From Lachnospiraceae bacterium (GTDB lineage Bacteria; Bacillota; Clostridia; Lachnospirales; Lachnospiraceae), in assembly GCA_014804485.1 (NCBI GenBank), contig JAAUZT010000019.1, positions 35,486 through 79,367 of the forward strand: a DNA stretch of 43,882 bases, read 5' to 3'. The notes beneath the pieces were generated by a model. It did not search any database. It was given only the letters and a program-made list of their open reading frames with translations, and was not told where the DNA came from. Shown here one piece after another: positions 8,768-17,299 of the stretch; the first letter of the stretch is position 1; every line of letters starts with the position of its first letter. The position numbers and the translations under genes are program-made.

Positions 8768-10230
8768 TGATCCACCTCCTCTGCAAGCGTCAGGGCGTTG
8801 ATCACCGCTTTCGCTTTGTTGATGCATTCCTCATATTCCTTTTCGGGAACGGAGTCCGCGACGATACCGGCTCCGCTTCTGACGAAGACTTTGCCGTTCT
8901 TCTTGTAAGCGATGCGGATGGCGATGCAGGTGTCCATATTGCCTGTAAAATCGATGTAACCGATGGCACCGCCGTAGATACCGCGCTTGTTATTCTCCAG
9001 TTCGCCGATCAGCTGACAGGCCCTGATCTTCGGGGCACCGGAGAGCGTTCCGGCAGGAAGAACTGCTTCAATGGCGTCCAGCGCGTCGTAGTCTTTTTGA
9101 ATCTCGCCCCGTACCGTGGAACCGATGTGCATGACGTGAGAGTAGCGCTCGATGGAATGCAGTTTCTCAACTTGTACGGTGCCGAATTTACTGATTTTGC
9201 CGAGGTCGTTTCGTCCCAGATCGACCAGCATGTTGTGCTCCGCCAGTTCTTTTTCGTCGGCCAGCAGTTCTTTTTCCAGCGCCATGTCCTCCGCTTCGGT
9301 TTTCCCTCGAGGTCTTGTTCCGGCCAGCGGAAATGTATGCAGTACGCCGTTTTCCAGCTTGACGAGAGTTTCCGGAGAGGCGCCGGCTACTTCCACATCC
9401 GTTCCAGAGAAATAGAACATATAGGGTGAAGGATTGATGGTGCGCAGAATCCGGTATGTGCCTAGCAGGCTGCCCTCAAAGGGTGCGCTTAGGCGGTTGG
9501 AGAGCACGATCTGGAAGATGTCTCCCTCACGGATATGGTGCTTTGCTTTTTCTACCATATCGCAGTAATGCGCTTTGTCAAACAGCGGCGTGACGTCTCC
9601 CAGAAGCCGCCCGGCGGGTTCACTTTTCTTTTCGCCAGTGCGCAGCAGGTCGCAGAGCTGCCTTAATTCCATAACTGCTTTATTATATCCGACTTCGATA
9701 TCCTCTAAAGGCATATTGACGATGAGGATGATCTTCTGGCGGAAATTGTCGAAGGCAATGACCTTGTCGAAGAGCATCAAATCGACATCTTTAAATGCTT
9801 CGGTGTCCTGTACGGAAATTTTGACTGACGGCTCCCGATATCCCTGATAATCGTATGCAAAATATCCGACCAGTCCGCCTGTAAAAGAGGGGAGGTAATC
9901 AAAGCGCGGACTTTTGTAATCGGCGAGTATCTGGCGCAGGAATGCCGATGGTTTTTCGGTTTGAATCTTAATATTTCCGGCTTTCAATTCACCGTCGATA
10001 CAGGTGATCTCCAGCTTGGGATCATATCCTAAGAAAGTATATCTGCCCCATTTCTCTTTCTCGGCAACCGATTCCAGCATGTAGCAGTGGGTGGATATAT
10101 TCTTCAGTATTTTCATTGCTTCGATCGGTGTGCAGATATCAGACAGAATCTCGCAGCTGACGGGTACTACCTTGTAGTCTTCCGTGGCAGCGATCTGCCT
10201 GACGGTGTTTAGGTCTGGTGAAAATTTCAT
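8764..10230 (-). CDS. trpE: Anthranilate synthase component I
   Basis: A 488-residue chorismate-binding enzyme that makes anthranilate. The amino-terminal part carries the element YMLES (residues about 50-55), the region that binds tryptophan for feedback inhibition in known TrpE proteins. The carboxyl half has the chorismate-binding core with GDIFQIVLSNR, FPLAGTRPRG, LVDLGRNDLG, LPAGTLSGAPK and GAIGYID. The ATG at 10230 has GGAGGT eight to ten bases upstream. Longer starts would run into the structured leader. It is the first gene of trpEGDCFBA and is controlled by the T-box upstream. Confidence 0.97.
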   Translation of the reverse strand: MKFSPDLNTVRQIAATEDYKVVPVSCEILSDICTPIEAMKILKNISTHCYMLESVAEKEKWGRYTFLGYDPKLEITCIDGELKAGNIKIQTEKPSAFLRQILADYKSPRFDYLPSFTGGLVGYFAYDYQGYREPSVKISVQDTEAFKDVDLMLFDKVIAFDNFRQKIILIVNMPLEDIEVGYNKAVMELRQLCDLLRTGEKKSEPAGRLLGDVTPLFDKAHYCDMVEKAKHHIREGDIFQIVLSNRLSAPFEGSLLGTYRILRTINPSPYMFYFSGTDVEVAGASPETLVKLENGVLHTFPLAGTRPRGKTEAEDMALEKELLADEKELAEHNMLVDLGRNDLGKISKFGTVQVEKLHSIERYSHVMHIGSTVRGEIQKDYDALDAIEAVLPAGTLSGAPKIRACQLIGELENNKRGIYGGAIGYIDFTGNMDTCIAIRIAYKKNGKVFVRSGAGIVADSVPEKEYEECINKAKAVINALTLAEEVDQ

Positions 10231-10263
10231 AATGGTTACCTCCGGTGAGTGTAGAGTGGGCGT

Positions 10264-10383
10264 GCATAAGCAGATTCGGAATGCCTTGCATTCCTCGTTC
10301 GCGTTGCTCGTCATAAGCCTCAGGTGACATGCGCTCATGCAAGCATGGCGCCTGCCGCCTAAGACTTCTGACTCTGCTTATGC
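10264..10383. other. Highly folded element between the T-box terminator and trpE
   Basis: The outer arms GCATAAGCAGA (10264-10274) and TCTGCTTATGC (10373-10383) are perfectly complementary. Inside lie a hairpin GGAATGC-CTT-GCATTCC (10278-10294), a stem AAGCCTCAGG/CCTAAGACTT (10315-10324 with 10358-10367, which on the minus strand pairs through G-U wobbles), and within it a hairpin GCGCTCATGC/GCATGGCGC (10331-10351, one bulge). Together they make a three-way-junction fold. The element begins about four bases after the T tract of the T-box terminator. It does not match any riboswitch I know. It could be a mobile intergenic repeat or a second leader RNA. Confidence 0.6.
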
Positions 10384-10387
10384 GCGC

Positions 10388-10425
10388 AAAAAAAGTCCTT
10401 GACAGAATTTTACTCTGTCAAGGAC
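10388..10425 (-). terminator. Intrinsic terminator of the trp T-box
   Basis: On the minus strand GTCCTTGACAGA pairs perfectly with TCTGTCAAGGAC over a 7-base loop, followed by seven T's. Its 5' arm overlaps the sequence that the T-box would pair with to make the antiterminator, so it is the off-switch of the leader. Confidence 0.92.
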
Positions 10426-10672
10426 GAATAATTTCTATCCGCGGTGCCACCTTGATTCACGGGAATGCCCGTGCACTTAGCAGGATACCTGTATATCCCC
10501 GGCAACTGACGTATGCCTTCACGTTGCAGAATACTTTGCGTAAAACGCATTTGACTGCACCCTCGGCGGTCCATTTGACAACTTGTTTCTTACCCGATTC
10601 TCAGCCTCACGGGTTCTCTGTATAGGCATGATTGCCGTTATCTCCGCTTCAACGGTTTAACTTATTAAACTG
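10388..10672 (-). ncRNA. T-box leader specific for tRNA-Trp
   Basis: The conserved T-box core AAGGTGGCACCGCGG is present on the minus strand (complement of about 10440-10456), followed by the antiterminator/terminator region. The 5' part forms the long Stem I with an AGAGA-like motif (complement of 10615-10620). At its foot the specifier loop reads UGG followed by A (complement of 10571-10573), the tryptophan codon. Uncharged tRNA-Trp should pair with the specifier and with the T-box bulge and permit read-through into trpE. Position and specifier match the downstream operon. Confidence 0.93.
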
Positions 10673-10677
10673 ATGAT

Positions 10678-10706
10678 ATGTTACCACGTTCAGATTTGCC
10701 TGTCAA
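10678..10706 (-). promoter_or_regulatory. trp operon promoter
   Basis: On the minus strand there is a perfect -35 hexamer TTGACA (complement of 10701-10706), a 17-base spacer, and TAACAT as -10 (complement of 10678-10683). This places the transcript start just before the T-box Stem I. Confidence 0.75.
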
Positions 10707-10862
10707 TATAGCGGATAAAATTTTTTTACTGAACTGAAATTTCTGCCCCGACTTGTGTCTCTGATCTTTCTGCAGGCGGAGCGATTGCTATATTATATGC
10801 GTTGTGTTATAACAGGTGTGAAGGAAGTCACATTCAAAACATGTGAAGAAGGGGAAATACAA

Positions 10863-12131
10863 ATGATACTGAATAATTTATTGACGAGAAAACATAAAGG
10901 TTGGGTTTGCGCGCTTCTGCTGTTTACTGCCGGGGCAATTGCGGCATGCGGCAAAGAACCGGATCAGGAGATGGAAAGTGCAAAAACAGCACAGGCAGAA
11001 CATGAAGAGGCGGAGTCGCCGGGACCGGATTTGGATGATTTTGTGGAAGAACAGTTTATCGATGATATTGAAGTGATTACCGATGATAAGGAAGAGCCGA
11101 CGTGCGAAGTAACGGTTCCGGCAAAGAATCCGCAAACGGACGAGCTCAAAAACCGGTTCGGTGACAACTGTATCAGTGAGCAGACATTTGAGGCGGAACT
11201 CAGCGAGTACAGCGGCAGGGTGTGGTTTGTCCCTTATGCGCCTGCGGAGGAGGGGCAGTCGCTTAATATACAGATCGTTCAGGACGGGGATATTTTGACA
11301 CAGCTTTATCCTTATGTTCCTGAGAATTTGGAGGGGCAGCCTTTTACCAGCCTCGATGCCGTGACGTTTTTGGATATCAATTATGACAATTGTACGGATA
11401 TTGTCTTGATTGAAACATATGGAAATGCCACCTTTGCGGCGGTATATTATGGGTTTGCGACTGAGACGGATGAGGAGTACAGATACTTTAATGCGCAGTG
11501 GTCCTTGTCGGAGGCTTTATCGAGTAAGGCAGATCCTGTTTCGATTGCGGGAATCCGGGATCTGTTGGGAGCAAAGAAGAATGGAGAATTTGCAGATTAC
11601 AGGGAGGCTTATGCGGCAATTATCAAGTTGTGGGAAGTGGAAGATGACTCGAATCTGTCTGCTGATTTAATATATGTTGACAGTGACGACATTCCGGAGC
11701 TGGTGATCGGGGATAACGGATTCTGGGTCAGCCTGTATACCTATCACGACGGCAGGGTTTATACACTCATGGATCATTGGGGATATGGCGTGATGGGTAA
11801 TGCAGGATACGAATATATTCCCAAGGAAAACAGGATAAGAAATTATAACAGTGACTATGCAGGTGCGATCCGATACACTGCTTATATGGCGATGAACGAT
11901 CAATATTCACTGGAGACTGTTACGCAGATCGAGACATATAATTTTGATGATGTCAATGAGAACGGATATCCGGATGATGACGAACAGGGTTCGATCGGGT
12001 ATTACAGCGCAAGCTATGTTGACGGTGTGCAAATCACATATGAGCAGTATAATGACTATGATGCCGGCGAATACGAACCTGTTATCGGAGCTATGAGTTT
12101 AGAAGAACTGAAGAAAGAGCTTGCGGAATAG
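10863..12131 (+). CDS. Lipoprotein of unknown function with VCBS-like acidic motifs
   Basis: A 422-residue secreted lipoprotein. Residues 1-28 form a signal peptide (basic start, hydrophobic core) ending in the lipobox AIAAC, so C29 would be lipid-anchored on the outer face of the membrane. A very acidic linker (about residues 30-80) follows. The body contains two stretches, FLDINYDNCTDIVLI and LIYVDSDDIPELVIGD, that resemble the Asp-rich calcium loops of VCBS/FG-GAP type propeller repeats, and a third acidic stretch DVNENGYPDDDEQG. I do not recognise a named family. The ATG at 10863 follows AGAAGGGG. It stands alone between a divergent trp operon and a convergent glycosidase gene, with its own terminator. 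Confidence 0.85.
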   Translation: MILNNLLTRKHKGWVCALLLFTAGAIAACGKEPDQEMESAKTAQAEHEEAESPGPDLDDFVEEQFIDDIEVITDDKEEPTCEVTVPAKNPQTDELKNRFGDNCISEQTFEAELSEYSGRVWFVPYAPAEEGQSLNIQIVQDGDILTQLYPYVPENLEGQPFTSLDAVTFLDINYDNCTDIVLIETYGNATFAAVYYGFATETDEEYRYFNAQWSLSEALSSKADPVSIAGIRDLLGAKKNGEFADYREAYAAIIKLWEVEDDSNLSADLIYVDSDDIPELVIGDNGFWVSLYTYHDGRVYTLMDHWGYGVMGNAGYEYIPKENRIRNYNSDYAGAIRYTAYMAMNDQYSLETVTQIETYNFDDVNENGYPDDDEQGSIGYYSASYVDGVQITYEQYNDYDAGEYEPVIGAMSLEELKKELAE

Positions 12132-12153
12132 GACGGATCAAATAGTAAATCAG

Positions 12154-12193
12154 AATCCCCTCAAAGAGCAATAACTCTCTGAGGGGATTTTCT
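12154..12193. terminator. Shared terminator between the lipoprotein and alpha-xylosidase genes
   Basis: AATCCCCTC pairs with GAGGGGATT, with an inner AGAG/CTCT pair. T-rich sequence (TTTTCTT) follows on the plus strand and an A/T-rich sequence lies on the other side. It sits between convergent genes. Confidence 0.8.
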
Positions 12194-12207
12194 TGAATGT
12201 AGAATGC

Positions 12208-14553
12208 TTAAATATTTACAACCACTTTCTCAGCATTCGGTGTCAGCACCGTATCGTTTCCGACAATTTCCATGGCGGCGCCGTCAGCGGCGGCCGCTTG
12301 TACATTAACTAATCTTACGGTATACGGCTTCTTACCGATGTTCTCCGCCTCAATCGTAATCTGCGCACCGTCTTTCATAACAGACACGTTTAATTCCGCA
12401 TTCTGCGCCATGCCGTACACTGTCGTTTCTGTTTTCTGACCGTCTGTCAATGCGTATATGCGCAGTTCTGCGCCGTCGGCGTAATCATAATCCGGCTTGT
12501 TATCGCAGGCACCGATCGCAACGATGGAATTCGGGCGAACCATCAGGGGCAGATGAAGGTAATCGTATTTTTTCTCGACCCATATGCCGCCGTCAACGGT
12601 CTCTCCTGTAAAGAAGTCCGTCCACGTCCCCTTCGGCAGATAGAAAGAACCCATGCTTTCATCGTTAAAGATCGGAGCGATCAGAAGATTATCGCCCAGC
12701 ATATACTGTTTATCCAGATAATAACAGTTCTTATCTTCCGTAAATTCCAGCACCATGCTTCGCATAGTCGGCACGCCGGAGCGGGAGGTGTCGATGGATG
12801 TCCGATACAAATAAGGCATAAGAGACGCTTTCAACTTGGTAAAAGTTCTCACCACGTCTACAGCCTCCTCATCGTACAGCCACGGCACGCGGTAGGACTG
12901 ACTGCCGTGCAGACGGCTGTGGGAAGACAACAGACCGAAAGCAACCCAGCGCTTGTATACGTCCGCGGTGGAGGTGTGCTCGAATCCGCCGATATCGTGC
13001 GCCCAGAAACCGAACCCGGACATCAGTAAGGACAGACCGCCGCGCAGGCTCTCTTCCATGGATTCATAGTCGGACCAGCAGTCGCCGCCCCAGTGTACGG
13101 GGAATTTCTGTCCGCCTACGGTTGCTGAGCGGGCGAACAGTACCGCCTCACCTTTGCCGCGTTTCTTTTCTAACAGCTCAAATACTACTTTGTTGTACAG
13201 GTAGGTATAGTAATTGTGCATCTTCTTCGGATCGGAGCCGTCGTGGTAGACGCAGTTGACGGGAATCCTTTCGCCGAAATCCGTTTTGAAGCAGTCCACA
13301 CCCATATCAAGCAGCGCTTCCAGCTTATCCTGATACCATTTGCATGCTTCGGGATTGGTGAAGTCCACCAGCGCCATACCGGGCTGCCACATATCCCACT
13401 GCCATACATCGCCGTTCGGACGCTTGATGAAGTAACCCTTCTCCATGCCCTCGGCGAAAAGAATTGACTCCTGACCGATATAAGGATTGATCCACACGCA
13501 GATATTTAAGCCCTTCGCCTTGATCCGGGACAGAAGTCCTGCGGGATCGGGGAATACCTTTTCATCCCAGACGAAATCCGTCCAGTGGAATGCTTTCATC
13601 CAGAAACAGTCGAAGTGGAAGGTGCGCAGCGGAATGCCGCGATCCAGCATACCGTCGATAAAACTCATAACCGTCGCTTCGTCGTAATTGGTTGTAAAAG
13701 AGGTGGACAGCCATAAACCGAATGTCCAGGGTGCCGGCAGAGACGGCTTGCCGGACAGATCGGTATATCTGGTCAGCACGTCTTTCATCGTAGGACCGTT
13801 AAAGAAGAAGTAGTCCAGACTGCCGCCCTCCACACTGAAAGCTGCCTTCGTGACATTTTCCGTGCCGAATTCAAAAGAAACGCGCTCCGGATGATTGACC
13901 AGCACACCGTATCCCTTATTGGAAATGTAGAAGGGAATATTCTTGTAGGCCTGCTCGGTACTGGTGCCGCCGTCTTCATTGTATATTTCCACGGTCTGTC
14001 CGTTTTTGACAAAAGGGGTAAAGCGTTCGCCGGTGCCGTACAGCAGTTCACCGACGCCGATGTTAAGCTGCTGACGCATATAGGTATTCTCCAGATCGCC
14101 CTCTAATTCATAGCAGTCACCCTTATAATCCGTTTTCATCAGGGCGAGGTCACGTCGGCCGCTTCCCGTAAGCGTTCTGCTGCCGCTTCTGTAAGTCATG
14201 GACCAGGGATTTTTGGTGATGACTAAGGACAGTGTGCCGCTGGTAACCGTAAGGGTATCCGTCGTATCTTCCACTTGTAAAACTTGCGGATTGTCCAGAT
14301 TCAATTCAAAAGAAGGCGTCCTATTCACCGTGCCCATATGGTGGAAAGTCTGTACCCGGATCACATCGGGCATAGGCGAGGTGATGCGAATGGTAAGATT
14401 TATGCCGCCCAGCGTATCGCCTCTTTCTTTGATAGGATGCGTCGGTGCACACAGAGTCACCTCAGTGTCCTTGACGGTAGTATAACAGACTTCGTTCGGA
14501 GAGAAACAGGATACGCCCTCCTTAAATAACCAACATCCGTTACTGAATTTCAT
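12208..14553 (-). CDS. yicI: GH31 alpha-xylosidase (YicI type)
   Basis: A 781-residue glycoside hydrolase family 31 enzyme close in layout to E. coli YicI (772 residues). It removes alpha-1,6-linked xylose from the non-reducing end of xyloglucan oligosaccharides. The nucleophile is D425 in CFKTDFGERIP and the acid/base is D491 in HWGGDCWSDYESM. The substrate-pocket segment HFDCFWMKAFHW (residues 313-324) is the YicI-type version, favouring xylose over glucose. There is an amino-terminal beta-sandwich (1-260), a barrel, and carboxy-terminal sheet domains. No signal peptide is present, so it is cytoplasmic. GGAGGAG precedes the start. It is divergent from the GH74 operon across a shared regulatory region. 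Confidence 0.95.
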   Translation of the reverse strand: MKFSNGCWLFKEGVSCFSPNEVCYTTVKDTEVTLCAPTHPIKERGDTLGGINLTIRITSPMPDVIRVQTFHHMGTVNRTPSFELNLDNPQVLQVEDTTDTLTVTSGTLSLVITKNPWSMTYRSGSRTLTGSGRRDLALMKTDYKGDCYELEGDLENTYMRQQLNIGVGELLYGTGERFTPFVKNGQTVEIYNEDGGTSTEQAYKNIPFYISNKGYGVLVNHPERVSFEFGTENVTKAAFSVEGGSLDYFFFNGPTMKDVLTRYTDLSGKPSLPAPWTFGLWLSTSFTTNYDEATVMSFIDGMLDRGIPLRTFHFDCFWMKAFHWTDFVWDEKVFPDPAGLLSRIKAKGLNICVWINPYIGQESILFAEGMEKGYFIKRPNGDVWQWDMWQPGMALVDFTNPEACKWYQDKLEALLDMGVDCFKTDFGERIPVNCVYHDGSDPKKMHNYYTYLYNKVVFELLEKKRGKGEAVLFARSATVGGQKFPVHWGGDCWSDYESMEESLRGGLSLLMSGFGFWAHDIGGFEHTSTADVYKRWVAFGLLSSHSRLHGSQSYRVPWLYDEEAVDVVRTFTKLKASLMPYLYRTSIDTSRSGVPTMRSMVLEFTEDKNCYYLDKQYMLGDNLLIAPIFNDESMGSFYLPKGTWTDFFTGETVDGGIWVEKKYDYLHLPLMVRPNSIVAIGACDNKPDYDYADGAELRIYALTDGQKTETTVYGMAQNAELNVSVMKDGAQITIEAENIGKKPYTVRLVNVQAAAADGAAMEIVGNDTVLTPNAEKVVVNI

Positions 14554-14588
14554 GATAAAACTCCTCCTCGTTTAATTAATATGGAAAT

Positions 14589-14597
14589 ATTATAACA
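14589..14597 (-). promoter_or_regulatory. Extended -10 promoter of the alpha-xylosidase gene
   Basis: On the minus strand the sequence reads TGTTATAAT, a consensus -10 with the TGn extension, about 36 bases before the start codon. The -35 region is poor, which suits an activator-dependent promoter. Confidence 0.55.
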
Positions 14598-14612
14598 TTT
14601 TTCACACCCATA

Positions 14613-14743
14613 CTGATAATCAGCCTGAATTGATGGAGAATTCTCTATCTGTTCAAGCGTAACTCTGTCTGAACTGTAATTGCTTTTTAATATATCGAAA
14701 CAAAATTGAAATGGGAAGTGTAATTTTTTGATGTAAAATACAT
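14613..14743. promoter_or_regulatory. Cluster of short palindromes in the divergent GH31/GH74 control region
   Basis: Between the two divergent promoters there are three perfect inverted repeats: CTGATAATCAG at 14613-14623, GAGAATTCTC at 14636-14645, and ATGTA-AAA-TACAT at 14731-14743. Each could be an operator. There is also a direct repeat TAATTTTTTG (14721) / TAAATTTTTG (14744), 23 bases apart. No known regulator site is recognised. Confidence 0.35.
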
Positions 14744-14776
14744 TAAATTTTTGCTATAGAAGTAGGCGGTTGTCAA

Positions 14777-14785
14777 TGCTATGAT
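14777..14785 (+). promoter_or_regulatory. Extended -10 promoter of the GH74 operon
   Basis: TGCTATGAT is an extended -10 element about 40 bases before the GH74 start. There is no good -35 hexamer at the expected distance, so it probably needs an activator. Confidence 0.5.
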
Positions 14786-14826
14786 AGGATGTAAATGAAT
14801 ACGTCATTATGATAAAGGAGCGTACT

Positions 14827-17190
14827 ATGCAGACAAAGCAGTATACATACCGTAACCTCCCTATTCCCGGCGGCGGTTACGTGACAGGTTTTATTTTCCA
14901 TCCGAAAGAAAAAGGACTTTTGTATATCAGGACCGATATCGGCGGTGTATACCGCTTTGATGCGAAAGCAAAACGCTGGTACAGCTTGATTGATCACGTG
15001 ACGATGGAAGACTTAAGTGAGACATTTCCGACGGCGGTGGCGTTGGACAAGGATCGCCCGGAGCGGCTGTATATCGCCTGCGGTATCGGCAGTGGTACCC
15101 ACGGCAAGCTGGCTGTGTCCGATGATTATGGGGAGCATTTCCGATATTATGAGATGCCGCTGCCGGTTCACGGTAATTGGAACGGGCGCGGTACGGGGTA
15201 TCGTCTGATCGTGGATGGCAATGATCCGGACCGTCTCTGGTTCGCCTCCCAGAAGACAGGATTATGGCGAGGTGCCAAAAGGGGTGCCTCGTGGGAGAAG
15301 AACAGCGCTTTTCATGATGACTATACTACGCTGGTGGGACAGAGCGAGGACGGCACCGCGCTGTTTGTCGGGTGTGCGGGAGTGAGTATGAAGCGCACGG
15401 AGCGGCTGCGGGGTCACAGCCTGCATGTGTCTTATGACAATGGCGTCAGTTTTGAACAGCTTTGGCAGCCGCAGGATGGCGAGATAGAAGGCGTGCACCT
15501 TGCGGGTCTGGTGGCACAGCGGTATGCGATGGATGACAGATATCTTTATGTGACTTACTCTGTGATGGGGAAGAACGCTTATGTCCGCGAGATGGGATAC
15601 AGCTGCGACGGCGGCAGTGTAATCGGCGGACGGGTGGTCAGATACCCTATTCTGAAAACAAATGCCGGCACACGTTTCGGACAGGGAGAAGAGATCACGC
15701 CGGGCAATTCGGTGCTGCATGGGGATTACGGACTCGAATACGGTTTTGGCGGCATTGATACGGCGGCGACGAGACCGGGGCTTGTGGTCTGCTCCACGAT
15801 TAGTAAGGAGGACGGAGACAGTATCTTCCGTTCCTATGATTACGGACAGACGTGGGAGGAGATTCTGTATGATCTGGAGAAGGGCAGTATGGAATTCCGC
15901 ACTTCTTATATGAAGCCCTGTTACAACGGTAATCATTCCATCATTCACTGGCTGTCCGATTTCAAGATCAATCCTCATGATGAGCGGGAGGCGTGGTTTA
16001 ATACGGGAACGGGAGTGTTTGGCACCGGCACGCTGACAGAAGAAACGGTGACATTCAGTGATTGGTGTGACGGTCTGGAAGAAACGGTCCACCTGAATCT
16101 GTACAGCCCGCCGCGAGGAGAAGTGCAGCTAATCGACATTTTGGGAGATCTGGGCGGATTTGCCTTCAGACAGCTTGATGAGCCCTGCGATAATTCTTTT
16201 GACGATACTGACGGCAACCGGTATATTACGTGTATCAATGCGGATTATTCCGATGCGAATCCGGACTATGTGGCAGTGACACCCAGAGGAAACTGGAAAG
16301 GCAAGACCAAAGGCGGGTTGATCGTGTCAGAGGATCAATGCAGGACTTTTCGCAGACTGCCTATGCCTTATGGGATCACGGAGAGGCTGGATGAAGCGTT
16401 CCGGTGCATAGAGAAGCCGAATGTGAACAGCGGATGGGTGGCGGTTTCACCGGATTGCGGGAAGATAGTCTGGTCTGTTGCCAAGGGGGATCGTCTTCCG
16501 GTGGATATGGTAGTGGTTAGCCGGGACGGCGGGTTGCATTTCGTGCAGGCGCAGGTCTATGATCTGACAGGAAACCGGGTGAAGGCCGGCGGTATGAAAG
16601 TGTTTGCAGACCGTATGGACAGCGATGTGTTCTACGGTTTCGGAGAAGCATCACAATGCTACATAAGCGAGGACGGCGGGTTGACATTCCGGCAGCATCA
16701 GACACCGGCGGATTTTCCAAGGATCGACTTCGCGATGATTGACTGTGCCAATAAGATTGAAGTTCGGGGAGAAACCGGTAAACGGGGAACATTCTACATG
16801 GCGCTCGGTACATATGGGCTTTGGAAGTTTATATACGGCATAGGAGCAACGGAGAAAGCAGAGAGCGTGACAGCACGGGAAGCGGCCGGCAAGGTCACAG
16901 CAGTCAGACTAGGCAAGGACGGTGACACTTTCTATCGGCTCGGACTTGGTATACTGCGTCCGAACGGGGATTATTATAAGGAGAATAAAGCGATCTATAC
17001 GGCGGCGGTGATCGATGGGGAATACGGATTCTACCAGTCGCTGGACGACGGGAAGACATATACGCGGCTGAACACCGACAGGCAGATGTACGGTGAGATC
17101 AACAGTGTGGAAGGAGACAGCAGAGTCTTCGGAAGATTCTATCTTGCCACGGGCAGCCGGGGCGTGTTGTACGGGGAGCCGACAGTATAG
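14827..17190 (+). CDS. GH74 xyloglucanase-type hydrolase, cytoplasmic
   Basis: A 787-residue glycoside hydrolase family 74 protein, a two-domain seven-bladed beta-propeller that cuts the beta-1,4-glucan backbone of xyloglucan. The opening GGGYVTGFIFHPKEKGLLYIRTDIGGVYRFD is diagnostic. The two catalytic aspartates are D37 (RTDIGG) and D441 (LGDLGGFAF), matching the known acid/base pair. BNR-type Asp-box blades recur (SDDYGEHFR, SYDYGQTWE, SEDGGLTFR). The ATG at 14827 follows AAAGGAG. The upstream ATG at 14809 lies before that site. Unlike most GH74 enzymes it has no signal peptide, dockerin or binding module, so it should act on imported oligosaccharides inside the cell. It is first in the operon with GH31 and the kinase. 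Confidence 0.93.
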   Translation: MQTKQYTYRNLPIPGGGYVTGFIFHPKEKGLLYIRTDIGGVYRFDAKAKRWYSLIDHVTMEDLSETFPTAVALDKDRPERLYIACGIGSGTHGKLAVSDDYGEHFRYYEMPLPVHGNWNGRGTGYRLIVDGNDPDRLWFASQKTGLWRGAKRGASWEKNSAFHDDYTTLVGQSEDGTALFVGCAGVSMKRTERLRGHSLHVSYDNGVSFEQLWQPQDGEIEGVHLAGLVAQRYAMDDRYLYVTYSVMGKNAYVREMGYSCDGGSVIGGRVVRYPILKTNAGTRFGQGEEITPGNSVLHGDYGLEYGFGGIDTAATRPGLVVCSTISKEDGDSIFRSYDYGQTWEEILYDLEKGSMEFRTSYMKPCYNGNHSIIHWLSDFKINPHDEREAWFNTGTGVFGTGTLTEETVTFSDWCDGLEETVHLNLYSPPRGEVQLIDILGDLGGFAFRQLDEPCDNSFDDTDGNRYITCINADYSDANPDYVAVTPRGNWKGKTKGGLIVSEDQCRTFRRLPMPYGITERLDEAFRCIEKPNVNSGWVAVSPDCGKIVWSVAKGDRLPVDMVVVSRDGGLHFVQAQVYDLTGNRVKAGGMKVFADRMDSDVFYGFGEASQCYISEDGGLTFRQHQTPADFPRIDFAMIDCANKIEVRGETGKRGTFYMALGTYGLWKFIYGIGATEKAESVTAREAAGKVTAVRLGKDGDTFYRLGLGILRPNGDYYKENKAIYTAAVIDGEYGFYQSLDDGKTYTRLNTDRQMYGEINSVEGDSRVFGRFYLATGSRGVLYGEPTV

Positions 17191-17199
17191 AACATAAAT

Positions 17200-17287
17200 C
17201 GTAACTGTGAAGAACAGGGTTCTGAACAGTTACCATAAATCATAATATTAAATTTGTGCGGAAGCGTTGTAGCAACATCGCTTCGGA
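17200..17287. repeat. Two stem-loops between the GH74 and second GH31 genes
   Basis: The first, at about 17200-17234, pairs GTAACTGT with ACAGTTAC and, inside, AGAAC with GTTCT. The second, at about 17259-17287, pairs GAAGCG with CGCTTC around a TGT/ACA inner pair and ends just before the ribosome binding site of the next gene. Neither has a T tract, so they look like processing or stability elements within the operon rather than terminators. Confidence 0.5.
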
Positions 17288-17299
17288 ACGGAGGTAATC

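Noticed and set aside
10329..10625. 98-codon plus-strand frame across the T-box region
   Set aside because: Lies over the structured T-box leader and terminator on the minus strand; no ribosome site and no protein-like pattern.
14650..14680. Possible catabolite-repression (cre) site around TTCAAGCGTAAC
   Set aside because: Only part of the cre consensus matches; several fixed positions differ, so it is not called.
15262..16092. 276-codon minus-strand frame inside GH74
   Set aside because: Shadow frame; the GH74 reading is confirmed by catalytic motifs over its full length.
17259..17287. Possible cre site around CGGAAGCGTTGTAGC
   Set aside because: Mismatched at key cre positions and better explained as a hairpin before the GH31 gene.
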